Below, one piece after another: positions 34,022-41,874 of a DNA stretch of 60,608 nucleotides. Within the stretch, counting starts at the first letter, position 1, and every line of letters begins with the position of its first letter. Origin of the DNA: Caulobacter sp. (GTDB lineage Bacteria > Pseudomonadota > Alphaproteobacteria > Caulobacterales > Caulobacteraceae); the NCBI GenBank assembly GCA_030678995.1, contig JAUXTQ010000050.1:1-60608 (forward strand). The letters are read 5' to 3'. A program made the translations under genes and the position numbers. The notes beneath the pieces are model-generated. The model worked only from the letters and a program-made list of their open reading frames with translations. It was not told the origin of the DNA and did not search any database.

Positions 34022-34793
34022 TCGAGCCTTCCTTCAGGCCCTGGCTTTCCATCACCGCGGCCATGTCCTTGATGAAGTCCATGCTGCCGCACAGCATGAC
34101 CCGGTCTTCCTGCGGATTGAAGCGGTCTTCGGGAATGCCGAGATCGCGGAAGAACCGGCCGGAGTTGATCAGGTCGGGAAACCGGCCCTGATGCTCGAAC
34201 GGCTCGCGGGTGACGGTCGCATAGTAGGTCAGCTGGGCCTTCGCCTCATCGCCGACCAGCGGGTCGTCGTGAATTTCGGCGGTGAACAGGTCGCGATAGG
34301 CCAGCTCGTTCACCTGCCGCACGCCGTGACAGACATAGACCTTCTCGAACCGGGCGTAGGCGTCCGGGTCGCGGGCCACCGACAGCCAGGGCGCCAGGCC
34401 CGTGCCGGTGCCGAACAGGAACAGGCGCTTGCCGCCCTTCACCGCGTCCAGCACCAGGGTGCCGGTCGGCTTCTTGCCCATCAGCACGATGTCGCCCGGC
34501 TGGATGTGCTGCAGCCGCGAGGTGAGCGGTCCGTCCTGGACCTTGATGGACAGGAACTCGAGGGTTTCCGACCAAGCGGGACTGGCGATGGAATAGGCCC
34601 GCAGGACCGGCTTGCCGCCGTCCTCGCCGGGCAGGCCGATCATCACGAACTCGCCGGAGCGGAAGCGGAAACTGTCGGGACGGGTGATGGCAAAGCTGAA
34701 CAGCCGGTCCGTCCAGTGCTTCACCCAGAGCACCGTCTCCTCGAAGAAGGGGCTCGCCTTCACCGGCGCCGCCGGGGCTTCGGCCGTCGTCAT
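33975..34793 (-). CDS. fpr: Ferredoxin--NADP+ reductase
   Basis: 272 residues from MTTAEAPAAPVKASPFFEETVLWVKHWTDRLFSFAITRP. FAD-binding barrel with RAYSIASPAW (R.Y(S/T) FAD motif) and SIKVQDGPLTSRLQHIQPGD. NADP domain with LFLFGTGTGLAPWLSVARDPD, YVCHGVRQVNELAYRD, and the C-terminal VMLCGSMDFIKDM...LKEGSNAEPGDFVLERAFVG typical of the bacterial Fpr subclass. It moves electrons between NADPH and ferredoxin or flavodoxin and can supply Fe-S or oxidative-stress repair. ATG at 34841 would add 16 residues. Confidence 0.94.
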   Translation of the reverse strand: MTTAEAPAAPVKASPFFEETVLWVKHWTDRLFSFAITRPDSFRFRSGEFVMIGLPGEDGGKPVLRAYSIASPAWSETLEFLSIKVQDGPLTSRLQHIQPGDIVLMGKKPTGTLVLDAVKGGKRLFLFGTGTGLAPWLSVARDPDAYARFEKVYVCHGVRQVNELAYRDLFTAEIHDDPLVGDEAKAQLTYYATVTREPFEHQGRFPDLINSGRFFRDLGIPEDRFNPQEDRVMLCGSMDFIKDMAAVMESQGLKEGSNAEPGDFVLERAFVG

Positions 34794-34987
34794 CACAATC
34801 GGAAATCCCTGAAGACCCGTGCGGGCCGCCACCTCCTCCATGTGATGCGGCGCAGCATGATGTCAACGTGAGGAAGTCTCGGATGGGAGTCAGGGGCTCT
34901 TAAGCCTGCTCGCCCGATCCGGGGTCCGTCTCGGTCTTCGGCGTGCGCATCGAGGCTTCGGAACCTTCCAGACCGGCTTTGCTCCGC

Positions 34988-35016
34988 TTGCCCCGAAAGG
35001 CGCCTCCTGCTACATC
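34988..35016 (+). promoter_or_regulatory. Candidate housekeeping promoter for tRNA-Trp/secE/nusG
   Basis: TTGCCCC (34988-34994), 14 bases, GCTACATC (35009-35016) fits the Caulobacter sigma73 form, with the -10 block matching GCTANAWC exactly. The tRNA starts 64 bases downstream. The rest of 34842-35080 has no gene I can support. Confidence 0.55.
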
Positions 35017-35080
35017 GCGCGGCTTCCGGTTGGCCGGGCGCGCCGCAGGGGATTCCCTGGGGCGTTCTTGGCGTTGCTGG

Positions 35081-35156
35081 AGGAGTGTAGCTCAGCTGGT
35101 AGAGCGTCGGTCTCCAAAACCGAAAGTCGTGGGTTCGAGTCCCTCCACTCCTGCCA
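35081..35156 (+). tRNA. tRNA-Trp (CCA anticodon)
   Basis: 76 nt with an encoded CCA tail. Acceptor arms AGGAGTG/CACTCCT plus discriminator G. D arm starts TAGCTCAGCTGGTAGAGC. Anticodon CCA at 35114-35116 in the CTCCAAA loop. T arm contains GGGTTCGAGTCCC. The tRNA-Trp - secE - nusG order is a common bacterial arrangement; the three are probably one transcript, with the tRNA excised. Confidence 0.97.
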
Positions 35157-35216
35157 CCCTATATACGGGGCGCGATGGTCGCGCTCCGACCTGTTGAAAG
35201 AGTTTCAACCCGTCCA

Positions 35217-35531
35217 ATGGCCAAGAAAACGGGCAACCTCGCCGCGATGAAACAGCGCGCCGCCAAGGCCGCCGCTGTCGCCGCCACGCCTGCCGGTTCG
35301 GCGCCCGCCGCCGCGGCCGCCGCGCCAAAGAAGCCGTTCAACATCGTCCAGTTCTCCCGTGAAGTGCGCGCCGAGGGCCGCAAGATCACCTGGACCAGCC
35401 GCAGGGAGACCTGGATCACCTCGGTGATGGTCCTCATCATGGTCGTCATCGCGGCCATCTTCTTCTTCGTGGTGGACTGGCTGCTGAGCATCGGCGTGGG
35501 CGTCCTCCTCAAATTCGCGAACGCGGGATAA
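35217..35531 (+). CDS. secE: Preprotein translocase subunit SecE
   Basis: 104 residues. An Ala-rich N-terminal extension (residues 1-40) precedes the conserved PFNIVQFSREVRAEGRKITWTSRRETWITSVMVLIMVVIAAIFFFVVDWLL. The amphipathic helix followed by one transmembrane helix is the minimal SecE that clamps SecY. The start at 35217 gives MAKKTGNLAAMKQRAAKAAA; an upstream frame adds 14 residues that overlap the tRNA spacer. Confidence 0.94.
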   Translation: MAKKTGNLAAMKQRAAKAAAVAATPAGSAPAAAAAAPKKPFNIVQFSREVRAEGRKITWTSRRETWITSVMVLIMVVIAAIFFFVVDWLLSIGVGVLLKFANAG

Positions 35532-35535
35532 CGAC

Positions 35536-36117
35536 ATGACCACCGACACCGCCGTCGAAGCCCCCGCCAAGGCTCCGTCCAACCCCCGCCACAAGTGGTA
35601 CATCGTCCACGCCTACTCGAACTTCGAGAAGAAGGTGGCCGAGCACATCCGCGACCAGGCCAAGACCCAGGGCCTTGAGGACTGCTTCTCGGAAATCCTC
35701 GTGCCGACCGAGGACGTGGTGGAGATCCGCCGCGGCCGGAAGGTCAATTCCGAGCGCAAGTTCTTCCCCGGCTACGTGCTGGTGAAGATGGACCTGACCG
35801 ACGAGGCCTATCACCTGGTCAAGAACACCCCGAAGGTCACGGGCTTCCTGGGCAGCGCGGCCAAGCCGATGCCGGTCTCCGAAAAGGAAGTCGAGCGCAT
35901 CGTCGGCGCCATCGAGGAAGGCGTGGAGCGGCCCAAGCCGACCATCACCTTCGAGATCGGCGAGCAGGTTCGCGTCACCGACGGCCCCTTCGCCAGCTTC
36001 AACGGCACTGTCGAGCAGGTCGACGAAGACCGCGCCCGCCTTCACGTGGCGGTCTCGATCTTCGGCCGCGCGACCCCGGTCGAGCTGGAATACAACCAGG
36101 TCGAAAAGGTCAGCTGA
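35536..36117 (+). CDS. nusG: Transcription termination/antitermination protein NusG
   Basis: 193 residues. NGN domain: KWYIVHAYSNFEKKVAEHIRDQAKTQGLEDCFSEILVPTEDVVEIRRGRKVNSERKFFPGYVLVKMDL...FLGSAAKPMPVSEKEVERI. KOW domain: FEIGEQVRVTDGPFASFNGTVEQVDEDRARLHVAVSIFGRATPVELEYNQVEKV. It links RNA polymerase with Rho or ribosomal S10. Four bases after secE. The spacer to rplK is 270 bases and contains hairpin repeats. Confidence 0.97.
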   Translation: MTTDTAVEAPAKAPSNPRHKWYIVHAYSNFEKKVAEHIRDQAKTQGLEDCFSEILVPTEDVVEIRRGRKVNSERKFFPGYVLVKMDLTDEAYHLVKNTPKVTGFLGSAAKPMPVSEKEVERIVGAIEEGVERPKPTITFEIGEQVRVTDGPFASFNGTVEQVDEDRARLHVAVSIFGRATPVELEYNQVEKVS

Positions 36118-36141
36118 CCGAAACACCAATTCACTCGTCAT

Positions 36142-36310
36142 CGTCGGACTTGTTCCGACGACCCATGAACGCTGACCACCGTGGTTTTCCCGGGAAACAA
36201 CGAGTGCATGGGGCCTCGCGACAAGCGCGAGGATGACGGTGAACGGGGGTGCGGTTGTCCTGAACAACAGCACCTGCTACACGCCGCCGCTTCCCCGGCT
36301 CCGGCCGGGG
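36142..36310. repeat. Hairpin repeats in the nusG-rplK spacer
   Basis: CGTCGGA-cttgt-TCCGACG (36142-36160), CCTCGCG-acaag-CGCGAGG (36214-36232), GTTGT-cctga-ACAAC (36254-36268) and CCCCGG/CCGGGG (36293-36310). The first two share CTTGT/ACAAG loops and GTCAT/ATGAC flanks with the hairpin at 21.3 kb. The last two lie in what should be the rplK leader. Confidence 0.6.
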
Positions 36311-36387
36311 ATCAAATCCGTGGGAGGGGTCTGCCCGCACCACGGCCGCATAGGCGCTTTGATTAGCGCCGCTTAACGGAGACAGAG

Positions 36388-36819
36388 ATGGCCAAGAAGA
36401 TCTTGGGCTACATCAAGTTGCAGGTGCCCGCGGGCTCCGCGACCCCTTCGCCCCCGATCGGGCCGGCGCTGGGTCAACGCGGCGTCAACATCATGGGCTT
36501 CTGCAAGGAGTTCAACGCCCGCACCGAGAAGGAACCCAAGGGCACGCCCCTGCCGACGGTGATCACCGTCTACCAGGACAAGTCCTTCACCTTCATCACC
36601 AAGACCCCGCCGGCGACCCACTTCATCAAGCAGGCGCTCGGCCTCAAGTCCGGCTCGACCAAGCCGGGTCGCGACAGCGCCGGCACGATCACCCGCAGCC
36701 AGTTGCGCGAGATCGCCGAAGGCAAGATGAAGGACCTCAACGCCAACGACGTTGAGGCCGCCGCCCGCATCATCGAGGGCTCCGCCCGTTCGATGGGCCT
36801 GCAGATCGTGGAGGCCTAG
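36388..36819 (+). CDS. rplK: 50S ribosomal protein L11
   Basis: 143 residues. [44 protein letters not shown] is the N-terminal domain that contacts release and elongation factors. The C-terminal rRNA-binding domain has [69 protein letters not shown]. It binds the 23S GTPase-associated centre. Start after GGAGACAGAG. Followed by rplA with four bases between. Confidence 0.98.
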   Translation: MAKKILGYIKLQVPAGSATPSPPIGPALGQRGVNIMGFCKEFNARTEKEPKGTPLPTVITVYQDKSFTFITKTPPATHFIKQALGLKSGSTKPGRDSAGTITRSQLREIAEGKMKDLNANDVEAAARIIEGSARSMGLQIVEA

Positions 36820-36823
36820 GACC

Positions 36824-37513
36824 ATGCCCAAGCTCGCAAAACGCATTCAAGCCTGGACCGGTGATCGCGACGCGATCCACTCGGTCGAGGACGCCGTGAA
36901 ACTGGTCAAGGCCAACGCCACGGCCAAGTTCGACGAGTCGATCGAAATCTCCGTCAACCTGGGCGTCGACCCGCGCCACGCCGACCAGCAGGTCCGCGGC
37001 GTGGTCAGCCTGCCCTCGGGCACCGGCCGCGACGTCCGCGTCGCCGTCATCGCCAAGGATGCCAAGGCCGCTGAAGCCCTGGCCGCCGGGGCCGATGTCG
37101 TCGGCGCCGAAGACCTGGTGGAACGCATCCAGGGCGGCTTCATGGAGTTCGACCGCGTCATCGCCACCCCCGACATGATGGCCCTCGTCGGCCGTCTGGG
37201 TAAGGTGCTGGGCCCGCGCGGCCTGATGCCCAACCCGCGCGTCGGCACGGTGACCCCCAACGTCGGTCAGGCCGTCAAGGACGCCAAGGGCGGCGCCATC
37301 GAGTTCCGCGTCGAGAAGGCGGGCATCGTCCACGCCGGCATCGGCAAGGCCTCGTTCACCGACGACGCCCTGCTGGCCAACGTCAAGGCTCTGGTGGACG
37401 CCCTGGCCAAGGCCAAGCCGACCGGCGCCAAGGGCACCTACATCAAGCGCATCGCGCTGAGCTCGACCATGGGTCCGGGCTTCAAGATCGATACCGCTTC
37501 GGTCAACCCGTAA
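36824..37513 (+). CDS. rplA: 50S ribosomal protein L1
   Basis: 229 residues. [103 protein letters not shown] and GKASF...[38 protein letters not shown] give all L1 signature blocks. In many bacteria L1 also represses its own mRNA. A strong terminator follows at 37539, so rplKA is transcriptionally closed before the accessory block. Confidence 0.98.
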   Translation: MPKLAKRIQAWTGDRDAIHSVEDAVKLVKANATAKFDESIEISVNLGVDPRHADQQVRGVVSLPSGTGRDVRVAVIAKDAKAAEALAAGADVVGAEDLVERIQGGFMEFDRVIATPDMMALVGRLGKVLGPRGLMPNPRVGTVTPNVGQAVKDAKGGAIEFRVEKAGIVHAGIGKASFTDDALLANVKALVDALAKAKPTGAKGTYIKRIALSSTMGPGFKIDTASVNP

Positions 37514-37538
37514 GGGTTTCGGCCACCGCGAACGACAG

Positions 37539-37573
37539 ACGGGCGGGCTCGCAAGGGCTCGCCCGTTTTCGTT
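37539..37573 (+). terminator. Rho-independent terminator after rplA
   Basis: ACGGGCG (37539-37545) pairs with CGCCCGT (37560-37566), with further pairing inside, followed by TTTTCGTTT. It closes the rplK-rplA transcript 26 bases after the stop. Confidence 0.85.
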
Positions 37574-37586
37574 TAATCCTCCGGGG

Positions 37587-37615
37587 TTGGGCGATCGGCT
37601 ATCCGATGTTATATT
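37587..37615 (+). promoter_or_regulatory. Candidate autoregulated promoter of the VapBC module
   Basis: TTGGGC (37587-37592), 17 bases, TATATT (37610-37615). An ATCGG-N4-CCGAT dyad (37594-37607) fills the spacer, where antitoxin binding would block polymerase. The start codon lies 21 bases beyond the -10. Confidence 0.55.
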
Positions 37616-37635
37616 TCGGCTAGACGGAGGTTTCG

Positions 37636-37881
37636 ATGGCGTTCCATGTTCGCGACAAGGAGACGGATAGGCTTGTGCGCGAACTGGCGCGCGATCGGGG
37701 CGTCGGCCTGACCGAGGCGGTCAAGCTCGCGGTCAAAAGCGAGTTGGCCCGCAACGAGACTGCCGTGTCCCGCAAGCTCGCCGCCATGAAGGTGATCAGC
37801 GACGAAGTGGCCAGCTGGCCCGAAACGGGACTGAAAGCTGACAAGGCGTTCTTTGACGAAATGTCGGGCGACGACGACTGA
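37636..37881 (+). CDS. vapB: VapB-family antitoxin
   Basis: 81 residues. MAFHVRDKETDRLVRELARDRGVGLTEAVKLAVKSELAR is the PSK/VapB-type ribbon-helix-helix layout (strand, then two helices) known from the Rv0623-like group. The C-terminal half (MKVISDEVASWPETGLKADKAFFDEMSGDDD) is acidic and should wrap the toxin; KAFFDEM near the end is a common toxin-binding motif of this group. The stop overlaps the toxin ATG by one base (TGATG). Confidence 0.88.
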   Translation: MAFHVRDKETDRLVRELARDRGVGLTEAVKLAVKSELARNETAVSRKLAAMKVISDEVASWPETGLKADKAFFDEMSGDDD

Positions 37882-38279
37882 TGTTCCTGGATGCCTCCGC
37901 CATCGTTGCGATGCTTACCGATGAGCCGGAAGGCGCGGCGTTCAGGCAAGCGGTCGCCGAGGAGCCGGACCCGATAACCTCGCCAGTCGCTGTCTATGAA
38001 AGCGCTCTCGCCATTGCTCGCCGCAAGGGTCGCGAGCCGGAGGCTGCGCACGAGATCGTGGTTGGCTTTCTGGCTTCAGCGGAAATCCGAACTGTCGAGA
38101 TCGGGGACGCCGAGCACCGACTTGCCGTCCAGGCCTTTGCTCGTTTCGGCAAAGGTCGAGGGCATCCGGCCCAACTGAACATGGGCGACTGCTTCGCCTA
38201 TGCGTGCGCCAAGGTTCACAGCCGCAGCCTGCTTTTCAAGGGCGATGACTTTTCGAGAACCGACATCCAACCGGCTTGA
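37881..38279 (+). CDS. vapC: VapC-family PIN-domain toxin
   Basis: 132 residues. MFLDASAIVAMLTDEPEG has D4. SPVAVYESALAIARR has E40. GHPAQLNMGDCFAYACAK has D103 in the typical G-h-x-A-x-L-N-x-G-D-C-F/A-Y-A motif. LLFKGDDFSRTDI supplies the fourth acid (D122/D123). This is the VapC group of GhPAxLNxGD; such toxins cut tRNA or rRNA. Intact catalytic set. It and its antitoxin sit immediately behind the rplA terminator, between ribosomal genes. Confidence 0.93.
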   Translation: MFLDASAIVAMLTDEPEGAAFRQAVAEEPDPITSPVAVYESALAIARRKGREPEAAHEIVVGFLASAEIRTVEIGDAEHRLAVQAFARFGKGRGHPAQLNMGDCFAYACAKVHSRSLLFKGDDFSRTDIQPA

Positions 38280-38552
38280 TCACCTTGGCAGCGCAGGGAA
38301 CCCTGCGCCGGCGCGCAGTCCGGCGGCCTTGAACACGGCGGTCGGCGCGACGGCCTTCCAGTAGCCGGCGTCCTCGCTGCGGCCGGCCCCGGCGCGGTCC
38401 ATGGCGCGCAGCCGGCGGGCGGCGGCGAACTCGAGCAGCTGGGCGTGTCGGCCGCGCGGCGTCTGAACCGGCTCGGGCGCGAAGGCGCGCAGTGTGCGCA
38501 CGTCAGCCGGCGTCCAGGGCGTGATGCGGCCCGGGGAGGGAGCCATATGCAT
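38280..38552 (-). CDS. Hypothetical small basic protein
   Basis: 90 residues, Arg/Ala/Pro-rich. RITPWTPADVRTLRAFAPEPVQ looks like a short helix with a W-T-x-x-x-h-x-x-L-R pattern seen in small regulators and phage-like proteins; I do not recognise a family. The stop directly abuts the vapC stop on the other strand. There is no clear ribosome-binding site. The ATG at 38546 would shorten it by two residues. It may be a real orphan or a chance frame in GC-rich DNA. The 160 bases up to the tetR stop hold nothing else I can support. Confidence 0.4.
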   Translation of the reverse strand: MHMAPSPGRITPWTPADVRTLRAFAPEPVQTPRGRHAQLLEFAAARRLRAMDRAGAGRSEDAGYWKAVAPTAVFKAAGLRAGAGFPALPR

Positions 38553-38713
38553 GGTCTAAGGTCTTTCGGCGGCGGCGGGGCTCCGCGTTCGGCGCGCCCG
38601 CGTCCGGCGTCTGATCGGCTTCGCGATCCTGGTTCCTGGATGGGAACAACCTGTGGATAGTTCCATCCCGTGGCTAAATTCTGTCCGGATTCCAGAGGCT
38701 TGCGCGATCGGCG

Positions 38714-39334
38714 TTACGCCACTGGCGGTCGTGGGGGCAGGGCGAGGATGTTGAGGACCGCGTCCTTGGTCATCTGCACGGCGTCCTGACGCGGCAGGCC
38801 GAGCATGCCGCGCAGGGGGTCGCCGATCAGGGCGTCGGCGAAGGCCAGGCTGGTCACCAGCAGCACCGCCCGGCGGACCCGATCGCCGACATCGAGGCCC
38901 AGTTCCGCGAGCTGCCCTTCCAGCGTGACGACCAGCGCGGCCAGCTGTTCCCGGATCGGCTCCATCTGCCGGGTCTCGTCGGTCAAAGCCAGCCAGGCGG
39001 CGAGCCGCGCGGCGCCGCCCGTCTCGAAGGCCTCGAAAACGATATCGACCGGCGCCCCGGGGGCGGCCTCTCCGTCCCGCATCGCCTCGACCGCCGATCC
39101 GAGCGCCGTGGCCAGATCGCCGACCATCGAGGCCATCAGCGCCGACTGCAGGCCCGCCGCGCTGCCGAAGTGATGGAGCAGGTTGGCGTGGGTCATGCCC
39201 AGCGCCCCCGCCACAGCCTTGAGCGTGACCGCGGCGGGCCCGGACTCGATCAGGATGGCCCGCGCCGCGGTCACGGCGTCAGCGCGCGCGGTCTCCGGCG
39301 ATCGGCGGCGACGGGGAGGGGTAGTTATTGACAT
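38714..39334 (-). CDS. TetR/AcrR family transcriptional regulator
   Basis: 206 residues. HTH: TARADAVTAARAILIESGPAAVTLKAVAGALGMTHANLLHHFGSAAGLQSALM (residues about 15-67), with the family's recognition helix THANLLHHFGS. The ligand domain is variable and Leu/Ala-rich. It is divergent from the PF10118-type hydrolase gene with a 50-base shared spacer that contains TTGACA (39328-39333) overlapping this gene's start region. TetR regulators usually repress the divergent gene, so it probably controls the hydrolase. Inducer unknown. Confidence 0.88.
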   Translation of the reverse strand: MSITTPPRRRRSPETARADAVTAARAILIESGPAAVTLKAVAGALGMTHANLLHHFGSAAGLQSALMASMVGDLATALGSAVEAMRDGEAAPGAPVDIVFEAFETGGAARLAAWLALTDETRQMEPIREQLAALVVTLEGQLAELGLDVGDRVRRAVLLVTSLAFADALIGDPLRGMLGLPRQDAVQMTKDAVLNILALPPRPPVA

Positions 39335-39384
39335 TAGTGTAAGTATGGACCATTTTCCGTGCAGGGGACTATGGAGCATCCCGC

Positions 39385-40230
39385 ATGAGCCGCGCCAGCC
39401 GCACACCATCCGACCTTGAGATCAGCCCGCGAAACCTGCGCTTCGCCACGGACATTTCGGCCCAGCGCTGGTGGTCCGGAGGCGATCCCATCAAGAGCGC
39501 TCTCTACAATGCCTTCTCGGCCACCTTCCCCGAGGGAGAAAAGCTGTTCATCGAGGCGGTGGTCCGATTTCGGGACCAGGTCTCCGAGCCCCTGAAGAGC
39601 CAGATCGTCGATTTCGCTCGCCAGGAAGGCAACCACACGCGCGAGCATCTGGCCTTCAACGCCCAGATCGCCGGGGCGGGCTACGACATGTCGCGGATCG
39701 AGGCGCGGACGCTGCAACGGGTGACAGAGGCGCGCACCCGGCCCGCGCTGGCCCAGCTGGCGGTGACCGCCGCGCTCGAGCATTTCACCGCCATCCTGGC
39801 CCATGCCTCGCTGAAGGACGAGCGCGAGTTCGCTGACGCGCCGCCGGAGATCGCCCGGCTATGGCGCTGGCACGCCGTCGAGGAGATCGAGCACAAGGCG
39901 GTCGCCTTCGACACCCTTCGGGCGGTAACGACCGACAGGCCCCCGCTCCGCCGGTGGTTGATGCGCTGCATGACCATGATGCTGGTGACGATCGGCTTTA
40001 CCCGGTCCATGACCGCCAACGTCGCGGACCTGCTGCGCCAGGACGGCTTCGAGCCGGCCAGACTGCGGTGGCGCGCCTTGCGCATCCTGTTTGTCGATCC
40101 CGGCCTGCTGAGGCGGGTGATGCGCCACTACCTCGCCTACTACCGCCCGGGCTTCCATCCCTGGGACATCGATGACCGCGATCTGATCGGCGAGGCGGAG
40201 GCGTTGGTCGCCCTGCCGGCGGCGGCCTGA
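39385..40230 (+). CDS. Predicted metal-dependent hydrolase (PF10118 type)
   Basis: 281 residues. The motif set fits the PF10118 'metal-dependent hydrolase' family of ferritin-like helical proteins: GEKLFIEAVVRFRDQV, DFARQEGNHTREHLAFNAQI (E..H...H), ALEHFTAILA and WRWHAVEEIEHKAVAFDTLRAV (H..EE.EH). The repeated E/H spacing suggests a di-iron centre. Helices at about 185-215 may be membrane-associated. TetR-PF10118 pairs recur in Caulobacterales and mycobacteria-like genomes, possibly handling lipids or aromatic compounds. Function not established. Confidence 0.85.
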   Translation: MSRASRTPSDLEISPRNLRFATDISAQRWWSGGDPIKSALYNAFSATFPEGEKLFIEAVVRFRDQVSEPLKSQIVDFARQEGNHTREHLAFNAQIAGAGYDMSRIEARTLQRVTEARTRPALAQLAVTAALEHFTAILAHASLKDEREFADAPPEIARLWRWHAVEEIEHKAVAFDTLRAVTTDRPPLRRWLMRCMTMMLVTIGFTRSMTANVADLLRQDGFEPARLRWRALRILFVDPGLLRRVMRHYLAYYRPGFHPWDIDDRDLIGEAEALVALPAAA

Positions 40231-40241
40231 GGCGGCGGGTG

Positions 40242-40508
40242 ATGAACCCCTCGCTTATTCGCCCCGTCCTGTTGATCCTGGCCACGGTCGGACTGGCCGC
40301 CGCGGCCCCGCGGCCCGCGCCGCCAACGAAGGCGGAGGAGGCTGCCTGCCGCGCCGACTATCTGCGCCACTGCGCGATGGTGGCGCCCGGCGGCGGTCGC
40401 GGCGTCGCCTGCCTGATGAAGGTCAGGGACAGGCTCAGGCCCGGCTGCCGGCAGGTGCTCGACCGTCGCGCCGAGGACATATCGGCGATGACGCGGCCCG
40501 CGCCTTAG
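40242..40508 (+). CDS. Small secreted cysteine-rich-repeat protein
   Basis: 88 residues. Signal peptide MNPSLIRPVLLILATVGLAAAA, then CRADYLRHCAMVAPGGGRGVACLMKVRDRLRPGCRQVL. The spacing C...D...C....pGGGR...CL......L...C matches one unit of the GLG1-type cysteine-rich repeat. Four cysteines would give two disulfides in the periplasm. It starts 12 bases after the hydrolase stop, so it may share its transcript. Function unknown. Confidence 0.65.
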   Translation: MNPSLIRPVLLILATVGLAAAAPRPAPPTKAEEAACRADYLRHCAMVAPGGGRGVACLMKVRDRLRPGCRQVLDRRAEDISAMTRPAP

Positions 40509-40527
40509 CCGGGCCGACGCCTCCGAC

Positions 40528-40556
40528 TTGAGTTTCTGCCCGCCTTCCTCTATACG
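40528..40556 (+). promoter_or_regulatory. Candidate promoter and long leader of rplJL
   Basis: TTGAGT (40528-40533), 17 bases, TATACG (40551-40556). The leader then runs about 270 bases to the rplJ start (40832) with several G/C-rich stems and no reading frame I would call. A long structured leader before rplJ is the normal binding site for the L10-(L12)4 autorepressor; the site itself is inferred. Confidence 0.5.
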
Positions 40557-40831
40557 CGCCCACTTCCGCTGACGGGTCCGCCCGGAAGCGACCTGTCCGA
40601 GAACTGCGCGGCGATGGGGTCACCATCGTCGTAACCGAAGGGGAGCCCCCCTTCAGCGCAGGGAGGCGGGGATAGAGACGCCAACCGCCTCCGCCCTCTG
40701 GCGCGGAGCGCTTCGGCTGAACTTCCTTGGGACAGGCCTACCGTAACCCGCCTTCGGGAGCGATCCCGCGCGCGGGTTGCACGCTTATCGGCGTCCGGAT
40801 GGTCCGGGCGTCGTTGATCCAGGAGACCGCA

Positions 40832-41347
40832 ATGAACCGCGCACAAAAAGCGGAATCGATCGAGACGCTCAAGGGCGTCTTCGCCGATGCCGGCGCCGTG
40901 GTCGTGACCCACTACATGGGTCTCACCGTTGCGGAAATGACCGACCTGCGCCTTCGCCTCCGCAAGGAGGGTGCGCAGATCAAGGTGGTGAAAAACACCC
41001 TGGCCCAGAAGGCCCTGGCCGGTTCGGTCGGCGAAGCGGGCGACGCCCTCTTCACCGGTCCGGTCGCCATCGCCTATGCGCCGGACCCTGTCTCCGCCGC
41101 CAAGGTCGTGACCCAGTACGCCAAGGACAATGACAAGTTCACTGTCGTCGGCGGCCTCATGGGTACGGACGTGCTCGACCAGAACGCCATCAAGGCCCTG
41201 GCCACCCTGCCGTCCCTCGACCAGCTGCGAGCCAAGCTCATCGGGCTTCTGCAAGCTCCTGCCACCAAGGTGGCGGGCGTTATCCAGGCCCCGGCGTCTC
41301 AGCTCGCCCGCGTCATTGGCGCCTACGCCGCCAAGGAAGCGGCCTGA
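40832..41347 (+). CDS. rplJ: 50S ribosomal protein L10
   Basis: 171 residues. MNRAQKAESIETLKGVFADAGAVVVTHYMGLTVAEMTDLRLRLRKEGAQIKVVKNTLAQKALAG is the conserved RNA-binding half; the tail LLQAPATKVAGVIQAPASQLARVIGAYA binds L7/L12 dimers. It forms the stalk base with L11. The start is the ATG after CAGGAGACCGCA. Upstream in-frame codons fall in the untranslated leader. Confidence 0.98.
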   Translation: MNRAQKAESIETLKGVFADAGAVVVTHYMGLTVAEMTDLRLRLRKEGAQIKVVKNTLAQKALAGSVGEAGDALFTGPVAIAYAPDPVSAAKVVTQYAKDNDKFTVVGGLMGTDVLDQNAIKALATLPSLDQLRAKLIGLLQAPATKVAGVIQAPASQLARVIGAYAAKEAA

Positions 41348-41392
41348 TCCCGGTCATCTCCGCCTATCTCGAAACCCCAAGGAAACTGACAC

Positions 41393-41776
41393 ATGTCGAA
41401 GCTTGATAAGATCGTTGAGGACCTGTCCTCCCTGACCGTGCTTGAAGCCGCTGACCTGGCCAAGCTGCTGGAAGAAAAGTGGGGCGTCTCCGCCGCCGCG
41501 CCGGTGGCCATGGCCGCCCCGGCCGGCGCCGCCGCCGCTCCGGTTGAAGCCGCCGAAGAGCAGACCGAGTTCACCGTTGTTCTGACCGCCGGTGGCGACA
41601 AGAAGATCAACGTGATCAAGGAAGTCCGCGGCGTCCGTCCGGACCTCGGCCTGAAGGAAGCCAAGGACCTCGTCGAAGGCGCTCCGCAGAACGTCGTCGA
41701 GAACGTCTCGAAGCAAAACGCCGAAGAAGTCGCCAAGAAGCTGACCGAAGCCGGCGCGACCGTCGTCATCAAGTAA
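41393..41776 (+). CDS. rplL: 50S ribosomal protein L7/L12
   Basis: 127 residues. N-terminal dimerisation helix ([30 protein letters not shown]), Ala/Pro-rich hinge (residues 35-55), and C-terminal domain [73 protein letters not shown] that recruits translational GTPases. 45 bases after rplJ. A strong terminator follows, so rpoBC is not read from this transcript. Confidence 0.98.
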   Translation: MSKLDKIVEDLSSLTVLEAADLAKLLEEKWGVSAAAPVAMAAPAGAAAAPVEAAEEQTEFTVVLTAGGDKKINVIKEVRGVRPDLGLKEAKDLVEGAPQNVVENVSKQNAEEVAKKLTEAGATVVIK

Positions 41777-41813
41777 GATGGGACGGCGTCAGCTCTGACG
41801 CTTTCAAAGATCG

Positions 41814-41847
41814 CGGGCCCGGGGAAACCTCCGGGCCCGTTTTCTTT
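41814..41847 (+). terminator. Rho-independent terminator after rplL
   Basis: CGGGCCCGG (41814-41822) pairs with CCGGGCCCG (41831-41839), then TTTTCTTT. A textbook terminator between rplL and the accessory block. Confidence 0.9.
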
Positions 41848-41874
41848 GCGCCCGGCCCGGGTCACACTGGCGCC

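Noticed and set aside
34895..35070. Open minus-strand frame upstream of tRNA-Trp reading RESPAARPANRKPRDV...
   Set aside because: It has no start codon except one 17 codons before the stop, runs into the tRNA gene and overlaps a good promoter.
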